From NCBI RefSeq assembly GCF_029254265.1, contig NZ_JAQWXX010000097.1, forward strand, positions 1-60,122: a stretch of 60,122 nt of DNA, written 5' to 3'. The notes below the pieces were generated by a model that ran no database searches, was not told the origin of the DNA, and saw only the letters and a program-made list of their open reading frames with translations. How positions within the stretch are numbered: the stretch's first letter is position 1; every line of letters starts with the position of its first letter. A program made the position numbers and the translations under genes. Shown piece after piece: positions 17,993 through 25,919 of this stretch. Source of the DNA: Algoriphagus sp. GTDB taxonomy: Bacteria > Bacteroidota > Bacteroidia > Cytophagales > Cyclobacteriaceae.

Positions 17993-18604
17993 TCAAAAAT
18001 ACTTCTTCGTCAAAATCTCATTCAAAACTATAGCATCACGCACTGATTTGGGATTTTTAAGCATTTGTGCATAGGGATTGACTTTGCCAGACTTCACATC
18101 ACCTCTTTCAATTTCCAAAGTTGGGATTTCTGGTGATTTACCTGAGTCAGAGATTTTAGCTCTTACTTTTTCTTCATAAGCCCCTTCGTAATACTTGATC
18201 TCATCATCATCGCTTTTATCATACCACGACTTTTGCTTCTCATAAGTACTCGCAGGCTTTTCATAAGAAGAAACGGGCTTCTGATAGGTAGATTCCCTTT
18301 GCGTGTAAGTGGATTCAGGTTTGTGATAGCTACTGTCTGACTTTGGCTTTTCGTAAGTGGATTCAAAACCACGAGAAGGCTTCTGAGGCTGTGGGGTAGG
18401 AATCTTTGCTTGAGGTGCAGGTTTAGGACTTTGGGCTTGTCGGATTTCTTTTAGTAAATCCTCAAAAGAAACCAGTCGCTCCTCTTCTTCCGGAGGAGTT
18501 CCCGAAGCATCCATCTGCCGCTGTTTTTTCTTTTTGTTTTGCGTAGCCTGATAGATAAAATAACCTATCACTGCCAAAATGTAAACGATGTTTCCCAAAT
18601 CCAT
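17993..18604 (-). CDS. Single-pass membrane protein with Tyr/Pro-rich repeats
   Basis: A 203-residue protein with an N-terminal membrane segment (residues 5-20), a basic KKKKQR stop, an acidic linker and then a low-complexity part at about 75-130 built from seven degenerate STYxKPxS-like units. The C-terminal NPKSVRDAIVLNEILTKKYF looks conserved and structured. Function unknown. The repeats could be a flexible spacer or a tyrosine-rich binding surface. Monocistronic by position. Confidence 0.75.
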   Translation of the reverse strand: MDLGNIVYILAVIGYFIYQATQNKKKKQRQMDASGTPPEEEERLVSFEDLLKEIRQAQSPKPAPQAKIPTPQPQKPSRGFESTYEKPKSDSSYHKPESTYTQRESTYQKPVSSYEKPASTYEKQKSWYDKSDDDEIKYYEGAYEEKVRAKISDSGKSPEIPTLEIERGDVKSGKVNPYAQMLKNPKSVRDAIVLNEILTKKYF

Positions 18605-19086
18605 AGGCTCAAGATAAATGTTTCTTGGGAGAGTAGCTGAATTTTGGAGTAAATTTTAAGTTTGTGAGGGGTCAACAGTCCACGGACGACGGTCCACCGC
18701 ATTTTCCGAAATGTCTTTGACGAATGTTTAAAATTAAGTCAAAGGTCAACAGTCCATTGTCCACTGCTAATTCAACAATGTCTTCGACGAATGTTTTATT
18801 TATGTCTACGGTCCACAGACCACAGTTCACCGCTAATTCAAATAGGTCTTCGAAGAATCTTTCAAAAGTAATTCTCATATGCGTCCAAAAGACAGATTAA
18901 AATTTGCTGTCGACCGCCCTCTGTGTCCTTTTGACAAAAAACCTCGTCCAAAGGACAACCTAAAATCTGCTGTCGACCGTCGACCGTGGTCTGTTGACAA
19001 TCAACTGCCCACTATATTTAAAATTCCTTTGACAATCCCCAGATTGGTCTTATTTTGTTTGTTTAATTCGGAGGAAAAAATAGCGT
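18605..19086. repeat. Degenerate tandem repeats upstream of smc
   Basis: The 482-base gap is largely repeats. Three copies of a ~65-75 base unit (GTCAACAGTCCAC.. CGCTAATTCA.. GTCTTCGACGAATG) span about 18669-18870. Two copies of another unit (GTCCAAAAGACA.. TTTGCTGTCGACCG.. TTTGACAA) span about 18885-19005. Words such as GTCCAC and GTCGACCG recur on both strands. No gene is credible here; the smc promoter must lie in the last ~80 bases. Confidence 0.65.
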
Positions 19087-22000
19087 ATGCTGCTCAGTAA
19101 GCTAGAGATCAAGGGATTCAAGAGTTTTGGTGATAAAATGGTGATCAACTTTGATAAAGGGATCACCGGTGTCGTCGGCCCAAATGGCTGTGGCAAGTCA
19201 AATGTCGTGGATGCAATCCGCTGGGTGCTAGGGGAACAAAAAACCCGAATGCTCCGCTCGGATAAGATGGAAAACGTGATTTTCAACGGGACTAAAAACC
19301 GAAAACCCTCCAACCTGGCTGAGGTTTCTCTGACTTTTGAAAACACCAAAAACCTCCTTCCTACCGAATACACCTACGTCACCATCACCCGTCGCTACTA
19401 TCGATCCGGAGAAAGTGAGTACCAAATCAATGGCGTCACTTGCCGATTGAAGGATATCACCAACCTCTTTATGGATACGGGAATCAACTCGAATAGCTAT
19501 GCGATCATCGAGTTGAAAATGATCGATGAGCTGCTCAATGATAAAAACAATTCCCGACGCGAGCTTTTCGAAGAAGCAGCGGGAATCTCCAAATTCAAAA
19601 ACCGAAAGCGGGAAACCCTTCGCAAACTTGAAGATACGGACGGGGATCTGGCCCGAGTGGAAGATTTGCTTTTCGAGATTGAGAAAAACCTCAAAAGCCT
19701 GGAAAAGCAAGCCAAACAAGCGACCAAGTACTTTGAAATTAAAACCGAATACCGGGAAGCCAGTATCAATTTGGCTAAGAAAAGCATCGAGAAATACAGC
19801 AAATCTCTGATCGATGCGGCAAAGAAAATCCAAGAGGAAAGTGATCAGAAACTGCAATTTCAAACTCGAATCACCGATCAGGAAGCAGTACTGACACAGC
19901 TTAAGACTGACCTGATCAGCAAAGAAAAACTGCTTGCCTCCCGCCAAAAGGCACTAAATGAGCATGTCAATAAAATCCGGGCCTTTGAGTCGGAAAAGAA
20001 AATCAAAAACGAACGACTCCGATTTCTTGAAGACCGCTCCCAGAAACTGCGGGAGCAGATCGATGCGGATCGAAAGTCCAATGATCGTGCAGGATTTAGC
20101 ATCCGATCCCTACAGCAGGAAAAGGAATCTGCAGAAAAGATGCTGGCAGAAAAGGAATTCATCGTGGATGAACTTCGGGAAGCCTACGATGCCCAGAAAC
20201 TGATTCATACGGAACATCAACAGGCCCAAAAGGAAATCAGCCTTGCTTTTGAAAAGGGTAAGGAAAAGGTCTATCAGCTGGGCAAAGAGGTTGAGATCAA
20301 GCAGATTCAGCTCTCTACCCTCAAGCAGGAACTCGAGCGGACTTCCTCCGATGATTCCTCGCAGGAGGCTTCTTTAGTGGACTTCGAAAGTAAAATCGTC
20401 GAACTGAAATCCGAACTGGATGAGTCCACGGCAGGATTTCAGCAGATGAAAGCCAAGCAGGAGGATCTTGATCAAAAGATCGAGGAAACCAACCGCGTGA
20501 TCGAAAGGATCCGGGAAGAACTCACTTCTTCCTCTCGTAAGCTGGACTCCAAGACCAACGAATTCAACTTGACAAAATCACTGGTAGAAAATCTGGAAGG
20601 ATTTCCCGAGGCGATCAAATTCCTGAAGAAAAACCCGAGTTGGGGCAAGGATATTCCACTCCTCTCCGACCTCTTGACTACGGATGAAAAATTCCGGGTT
20701 ACCATCGAGAATTTTCTGGATGGCTACATGAATCATTATGTGGTGGATACGGAAGCACAGGCTATTGCCGCCATCCAGTTGCTATCTGACTCCGCCCGAG
20801 GCAAAGCCAATTTCTTTGTGCTGGATCATTTTGAGAAGTTCAAGTCCAGCCAAAGCCAGCTTTTCCCCAATGCCATCGCAGCCACGGAGATCATCGAGTA
20901 CGATGTGAAGTATGCCCGACTGATCAACTTTATCCTGGACAATGTCTACATCGTCTCGGGAGATTACCGGGATTTCCCAACTAATACAGATGCGATTTTT
21001 ATCTCCGAATCCGGAAAATATACCAAGCGTAAATTCTCCATTTCCGGAGGTTCCGTAGGCCTTTTCGAAGGAAAGCGAATCGGTAGAGCCAAGAACCTAG
21101 AAAAGCTCGACAAGGAAATCAAAGAGCTGAGCAAGAAAGTCAGCACCACCCGAAGCAATCTGGATCAGAAGCTTTCGGACCTGATGAAGCTGAAGGAAAA
21201 GAACTACCGCAAGGAGCTCGAAGACTGGCAAAACCGCATCAATGAGACGAACCAAAACTATGTCTCGATCCGCACCAAAAAGGAACAGCTGGCAGAACTC
21301 TTGTCCAGCAATGCCAATAAGCGGGAGGATATTTTGGAGCGTATCGCTTCGCTGGAAGAAAGTCTGGAAAGCATCCAACCGGAACTAAGCCTCGAAAAGG
21401 AAAGCTTTGAGCAGCTGCAAGTCCAACTCGAGGAACTGAATGAAAGTCTGGAAAAGGAATCTACCCTATTGGCAGAAAAGTCCCAGGCTTTCAACGCAGA
21501 AAATATCACGTATCATCAACACCTCAATCGGGTGGGAAGTCTGGATCAGGAGATCGAATTCAAGCAATCGGCCTATGAGGGTTCGAAGGAGCGGATCGAA
21601 AAATCCCAAGCCGAACTGGCCCAATTGGATGGGGAGATCAGAACGCTGCTCGATACCAATGAGATCAAGGACGATGAACTGATCGAGCTCTACAGCGAAA
21701 AGGAAGCCATCGAAGGCGGCGTAACTGAGGCAGAAAAAGACTATTACGGCAGCCGAGCGCTGATCGATGAGACGGACCAACAGATCCGAAGCTATCAGCG
21801 TGCCAAGGAAGCCCATGATCAGCAGCTGCATGAATTGGAAAACCAGAGCAATGAAATCAAGCTGAAGATGACTGGAATGAAGGAGCGACTGAGCGTGGAG
21901 TTTGAGCTGGATCTGGATGAACTCATGGCGGAAAATCCTGAACTCGCTCCGGAATTTGCGGACTTCCAAGAAGCTGAACTCCGGGAACTGGTACGCAAGC

Positions 22001-22626
22001 AGAAGGAAAAGCTGGAGAAAATCGGCCCGATCAATCCGATGGCGATGGAAGCTTACGATGAGATCAAAGTACGGTACGATTTCATTACCACTCAGAAAGA
22101 AGATCTGATCAAAGCCAAGCAATCCTTGCTTTCCACCATCTCCGAAATCGATCAGGTGGCTAAGGAGACTTTTTTAGATGCTTTTGCAAAGATCAAGGAG
22201 AACTTTATCAAGGTCTTCCGCTCCCTCTTTACCGAGCAGGATGACTGTGACTTGACCCTAGTCGATCCGGATAATCCACTGGAATCTGCCATCGAGATCC
22301 TGGCGAAGCCAAAGGGCAAGCGGCCACTGACTATCAATCAGCTAAGCGGAGGGGAAAAGACCCTGACCGCCACTTCCCTACTCTTCTCCATCTACCTGCT
22401 GAAGCCTGCGCCCTTTTGTATCTTCGATGAGGTGGATGCCCCACTGGATGATGCCAACATCGATAAGTTCAACCAGATTATCCAGCAGTTTAGCCACGAG
22501 TCCCAGTTTATTATCGTCACCCACAACAAGCGCACCATGGCCAGCACCGATATTATCTACGGCATCACGATGATCGAAGCAGGAGTTTCGAGAGTGGTTC
22601 CGGTGGATTTAAGGGAGTTGGCTTGA
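19087..22626 (+). CDS. smc: Chromosome segregation ATPase SMC
   Basis: A full-length 1179-residue SMC protein. The head has Walker A (GPNGCGKSN, residues 31-39), followed by coiled coil to about residue 505, a hinge at about 505-660 (ending near FFVLDHF..), a second coiled coil, and the C-terminal head with the ABC signature LSGGEKT and Walker B FCIFDEVDAPLDD. It organises and segregates the nucleoid, normally with ScpA and ScpB, which are not in this window. The gene is visibly richer in G+C than its neighbours. Its last ~105 bases recur as a broken copy at 25745-25851. Confidence 0.97.
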   Translation: MLLSKLEIKGFKSFGDKMVINFDKGITGVVGPNGCGKSNVVDAIRWVLGEQKTRMLRSDKMENVIFNGTKNRKPSNLAEVSLTFENTKNLLPTEYTYVTITRRYYRSGESEYQINGVTCRLKDITNLFMDTGINSNSYAIIELKMIDELLNDKNNSRRELFEEAAGISKFKNRKRETLRKLEDTDGDLARVEDLLFEIEKNLKSLEKQAKQATKYFEIKTEYREASINLAKKSIEKYSKSLIDAAKKIQEESDQKLQFQTRITDQEAVLTQLKTDLISKEKLLASRQKALNEHVNKIRAFESEKKIKNERLRFLEDRSQKLREQIDADRKSNDRAGFSIRSLQQEKESAEKMLAEKEFIVDELREAYDAQKLIHTEHQQAQKEISLAFEKGKEKVYQLGKEVEIKQIQLSTLKQELERTSSDDSSQEASLVDFESKIVELKSELDESTAGFQQMKAKQEDLDQKIEETNRVIERIREELTSSSRKLDSKTNEFNLTKSLVENLEGFPEAIKFLKKNPSWGKDIPLLSDLLTTDEKFRVTIENFLDGYMNHYVVDTEAQAIAAIQLLSDSARGKANFFVLDHFEKFKSSQSQLFPNAIAATEIIEYDVKYARLINFILDNVYIVSGDYRDFPTNTDAIFISESGKYTKRKFSISGGSVGLFEGKRIGRAKNLEKLDKEIKELSKKVSTTRSNLDQKLSDLMKLKEKNYRKELEDWQNRINETNQNYVSIRTKKEQLAELLSSNANKREDILERIASLEESLESIQPELSLEKESFEQLQVQLEELNESLEKESTLLAEKSQAFNAENITYHQHLNRVGSLDQEIEFKQSAYEGSKERIEKSQAELAQLDGEIRTLLDTNEIKDDELIELYSEKEAIEGGVTEAEKDYYGSRALIDETDQQIRSYQRAKEAHDQQLHELENQSNEIKLKMTGMKERLSVEFELDLDELMAENPELAPEFADFQEAELRELVRKQKEKLEKIGPINPMAMEAYDEIKVRYDFITTQKEDLIKAKQSLLSTISEIDQVAKETFLDAFAKIKENFIKVFRSLFTEQDDCDLTLVDPDNPLESAIEILAKPKGKRPLTINQLSGGEKTLTATSLLFSIYLLKPAPFCIFDEVDAPLDDANIDKFNQIIQQFSHESQFIIVTHNKRTMASTDIIYGITMIEAGVSRVVPVDLRELA

Positions 22627-22641
22627 TTTGGTTTTTACTTT

Positions 22642-22951
22642 CCTCCAGCTAAAGCTGGAGGGAATTCAATTTGCATAGGAATGCGGCTTTCCCCTTTTCC
22701 TAAAGCAGGAGGAATTCAATTGATTAGGAATGCGGCTTTAGCCCATTTCGGAATTCAATTGAGATTTAATAAATTAATGCAATTGATAAGGAATGTGGCC
22801 CCAGCCCATACACCAAAAGGTATTTTGTTTGAATGGGAATGCAGCTTTAGCTCATTCCATAGATAATTCAATAGAATCTAATTGATTAGGAATGTGGCTT
22901 TAGCCCATTCCATTCTAAAAGGATATCACGAGTGCAAATGGGCTTTAGCCC
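22642..22951. repeat. REP-like hairpin field, left part
   Basis: Left flank of the transposase gene. It opens with a perfect palindrome CCTCCAGCTAAAGCTGGAGG (22642-22661). Then come copies of a ~23-base hairpin with arms GGAATG/CATTCC around the core GGCTTTAGCC: 22727-22751 (imperfect), 22789-22810 (degenerate), 22836-22858 and 22889-22911. A short form GGGCTTTAGCCC closes at 22940-22951. Many units are followed by AATTCAATTGAATAGG-like spacers. The core is asymmetric because of TTTA and all these units point the same way. Confidence 0.9.
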
Positions 22952-22980
22952 AAATAATTTTTTCCTAAATTTTTCAATTA

Positions 22981-23426
22981 TGCCATTTGTAAAAGTCTAC
23001 CTGCACCTGGTTTGGAGTACAAAAAACCGGGTACCCTATTTGAATTCCAAAGAACTCAGATTAACCGTTTGGAATCATATCCGTGAAAATGCCCACAGTA
23101 AAGGGATTTTTGTGGATTTCATAAATGGGTACTCAGACCATTGTCATTGTTTGGTTTCTTTAGGAACGGCTCAAACTATAGAAAAAATAATGATGCTTCT
23201 AAAAGGTGAATCGGCTTTCTGGATCAATAAGAATAAATTAACCCGGGAGAAATTTGAATGGCAAGATGAATATTTTGCGGTTTCAGTATCAGAATCAGCA
23301 ATAGACAAGGTCCGAGATTATATCAAAAACCAAGAAGATCATCATCGGACAAAGGCTTTTCAGGAGGAATATGAGGAGTTTATAGTCAAATTTGGTTTTC
23401 AGAAAATAAAAGATGGATTGGGCTAA
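22981..23426 (+). CDS. RAYT-like Y1 (HUH) transposase
   Basis: Start at the ATG at 22981 (MPFVKVYLHLVWSTKNR), which matches the family start; the frame is open 49 bases further up but that part is repeat. The 148-residue product is a Y1 transposase of the IS200/IS605 TnpA superfamily: HUH motif His54-Cys-His56 in SDHCHCLVS, and catalytic Tyr114 in VRDYIKNQEDHH. It lacks an IS605 TnpB partner and is embedded in REP-like hairpins on both sides, the arrangement of REP-associated tyrosine transposases. Such enzymes nick and rejoin single-stranded DNA at REP hairpins. Catalytic residues are intact, so it may be active. Confidence 0.92.
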
Positions 23427-23433
23427 ATCCCTT

Positions 23434-24024
23434 CCCTCCAGCTAAAGCAGGAGGGAATTCAATTGAATATTCTAGAGCTAATTCAATAGAATCCAATTGT
23501 ATAGGAATGTGGCTTTAGCCCATTCCAAATATGATTTTATTTAAATAGGAATGCGGCTTTAGCCCATTCCGCCTAATGAGAAAATATAATTTTGTGGGCT
23601 TTAGCCCAAATTAGAAAAACATTGGGCTAAAGCCAGATATGGACCTCAATCAATATATTGCCTCCAGCTAAAGCAGGAGGCAATTCTATCGGAATCCAAT
23701 TAAATAGGAATGCGGCTTTAGCTCATTATATAGATAATTCAATAGAAATCAATTGAATAGGAATACGGCTTTAGCCCAATCATGGAAATATTTTAATCAA
23801 AATTGAATAGGAATGCGGCTTTAGCCCATTCCTCAATTAGAATATCTCGAGCATCAGAAGGGCTTTAGCCCAAATGTTTTCAGCCAAAGCAGGAGGCAAA
23901 TTAATCAGGCAACATTTGAATAGAAATATTCTAGAGGCAATTAAATTTGGCGCCATTTAAATAGGAATGTGGCTTTAGCCCATTCCACCTAATGGGAAAT
24001 CATAGATTTGGGGGGCTTTAGCCC
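23434..24024. repeat. REP-like hairpin field, right part
   Basis: Right flank of the transposase gene. Full hairpins with GGAATG/CATTCC arms and GGCTTTAGCC core lie at 23504-23526, 23548-23570, 23810-23832 and 23964-23986; weaker ones at 23707-23729 and 23760-23780. Short GGGCTTTAGCCC forms lie at 23595-23608, 23860-23871 and 24013-24024, with one opposite copy GGGCTAAAGCC near 23624. CCTCC..GGAGG hairpins with an AGCTAAAGCA loop lie at 23434-23455 and 23658-23683, and a partial one near 23884. No gene is seen in this 669-base gap. Confidence 0.9.
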
Positions 24025-24095
24025 AATCCTATAGCCAATTCATTTTAGAGAATATTCAAAAAAATCCCCCTATCTTAATTCAAAACATATTTCCG

Positions 24096-25619
24096 ATGCG
24101 CAACTCCTCTTTTCTCCTGCTTGTCTTACTCCTCTTAGGATGTAATCAACCAACTGAAACTTCATCCTCACTCGATAAAGACACCCAAGCTTGGTGGGAA
24201 ACCACTTCTGTACTTTCCAGCGATGCCATGGAAGGACGGGATGCGGGTTCTCCTGGCTATGAACGAGCTGCGGAAGTAGTTGCGGAGCGATTCGCTGCCG
24301 CAGGACTCGAACCACTGGGTGATAACGGCTCTTGGTTTCAGGAGGTGAGTATGGAAGAAGAAGCGATCACCCAAGCTAGTTTCAGCGTAGGTGGACGGGA
24401 ACTTAGGTTCTTGCATGATATATATCTTTCGCCTGGAAGCGCTACCGAAATCGCAGAAGCTCCGATGATCTATTGTGGCTACTGTGATTCCACAAGCCAA
24501 ACCCTCGTGAAGGACAAGTGGGTGATCTGTCATGCGACAAGACGTGAAGAACTCCCCAATAATTCCGACCGGATAAAATACATGAGCGAAGGCGGTGCCT
24601 TGGGAATCATCTTCATAGCAGATCCCGGTTTTACGATAGAACCCCCAAGATGGCCATTTGCCTACAGTCGAAGCGTGAGGCTTGCAGATGCTGTTGATCC
24701 TACCCCACCTACACTACCAACCTTCACCATCAATGCGGGTTCTGATGCATTAAACAAAATCATAGCAGGCAGTGGACAAAACGCAAAAGAATTGATCGAT
24801 TTGGGCAGTAATGGCCAGCCACTACCAGTTTTTGAAGTGCCAGACCGCTTTAGTGCCAGTTTCACAAAATCAAATCGTTCCTTACAATCCCCAAACATCA
24901 TTGGCCTCCTACCGGGAACAGATCCTAGTTTGGCTGATCAGGCAATAGTGCTTACCGCACACCTAGATGGCTATGGCTATGGTACTCCTGTCGATGGTGA
25001 CAGTTTGTATAATGGTACGCTGGATGATGCCGCTTATGTGGCGCTACTGATTCAATTGGCAGAACGGCGAGCTGGAAAAGGATTTAAAAGACCTTTGATT
25101 TTTGCAATCGTCACAGGTGAAGAGAAAGGATTGCTTGGCTCAAAGTATATGATGCAGCATCTTCCTGTGCCTAAAGAAAGCATCGCTGCAAACATCAACT
25201 TGGATCAACTCCGTCCACTATTTCCCCTAGACATCATGACCGTCCATGCACTGGATGAAACTACCCTTGGAGACGATGCAAGAGCAGTGGCTACTAGCAT
25301 GGGGATCAAAGTTCAAAACGACCCTGAACCCGAACGTAATCTCATCCGACGCTCTGATCAATGGGTCTTTATCCAAGCCGGAATTCCCGCTATCAATTTT
25401 GTCTTTGGCTTTGCCCCTGGATCTGAGAGCGAAAAAATCTACAGACAATGGTACCGTGAAGGCTATCATACTCCCAAGGATGATCTTAACCAAAAGATAG
25501 ACTGGGAAGCAGCAGCAAAGTTCAACACGTTTTTTTATGGACTCGTAGAAAAGGTGGCCGATGGCACAGTTACTCCAGCATGGAAATCGGACAGCAAACT
25601 AAGACCTGTTAATCCTTAA
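24096..25619 (+). CDS. Lipoprotein M28 aminopeptidase-like zinc peptidase
   Basis: A 507-residue protein with a clear lipobox (LLLLGC, Cys16). A protease-associated-like insert precedes the M28 catalytic core. Metal and catalytic residues are visible: His289 and Asp291 (AHLDGYG), Asp310/Asp311 (LDDAAYV), Glu342/Glu343 (TGEEKG), an Asp in NLDQLRP and a late His in YHTPKDD. It should cleave N-terminal residues from peptides at the cell envelope. It differs from the GCPII-like M28 at 6953 by lacking the dimerisation domain. It lies between the REP field and the broken smc tail and may have arrived with that segment. Confidence 0.9.
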   Translation: MRNSSFLLLVLLLLGCNQPTETSSSLDKDTQAWWETTSVLSSDAMEGRDAGSPGYERAAEVVAERFAAAGLEPLGDNGSWFQEVSMEEEAITQASFSVGGRELRFLHDIYLSPGSATEIAEAPMIYCGYCDSTSQTLVKDKWVICHATRREELPNNSDRIKYMSEGGALGIIFIADPGFTIEPPRWPFAYSRSVRLADAVDPTPPTLPTFTINAGSDALNKIIAGSGQNAKELIDLGSNGQPLPVFEVPDRFSASFTKSNRSLQSPNIIGLLPGTDPSLADQAIVLTAHLDGYGYGTPVDGDSLYNGTLDDAAYVALLIQLAERRAGKGFKRPLIFAIVTGEEKGLLGSKYMMQHLPVPKESIAANINLDQLRPLFPLDIMTVHALDETTLGDDARAVATSMGIKVQNDPEPERNLIRRSDQWVFIQAGIPAINFVFGFAPGSESEKIYRQWYREGYHTPKDDLNQKIDWEAAAKFNTFFYGLVEKVADGTVTPAWKSDSKLRPVNP

Positions 25620-25744
25620 GTTGAGTCGGAATGAGCTCAAGGTATATTGCTAAAGTTGAATCGAAATGATACTAAAACATCTGATTCAACACAAAAACAC
25701 ATGAAATTTAACAAATACGTTTTGGATTGATTTATTATCTTCAC

Positions 25745-25851
25745 AACCAACAAGCGCATCCTAGCTAGCACGGATATTAGCTAATGGCATCACCATGATC
25801 GAAGCGGGAGTTTCGAGAGTGGTTCCGGTGGATTTGAGGGAGTTGGCTTAA
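25745..25851 (+). pseudogene. Broken copy of the smc 3' end
   Basis: About 107 bases match the end of smc (22519-22626), including the last codons and stop position; the final ~47 bases differ at only a couple of positions. One extra base near 25780 shifts the frame and creates a TAA, so it is not coding. It points the same way as smc and lies 3.2 kb downstream, so smc's tail and this copy form a direct repeat around the REP field, the transposase and the M28 gene. The rest of the 25620-25919 gap shows nothing else I can name. Confidence 0.9.
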
Positions 25852-25919
25852 TTCCAATTGCGCTATCGAGTTTCTTTGTTATGTATTCTTATTGAACTAT
25901 AATTTTTAAAGATCAAAAA

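Noticed and set aside
18672..19100. Frames in the region upstream of smc with repeated FELAVDNGL-like words
   Set aside because: The repetition comes from the tandem DNA repeats; no homologous protein pattern.
22642..24024. CRISPR array
   Set aside because: Units are palindromic, irregularly spaced, of several types and lack unique equal-length spacers; no cas genes.
25745..25851. A second smc gene
   Set aside because: Only the last ~35 codons are present and they carry a frameshift and stop.
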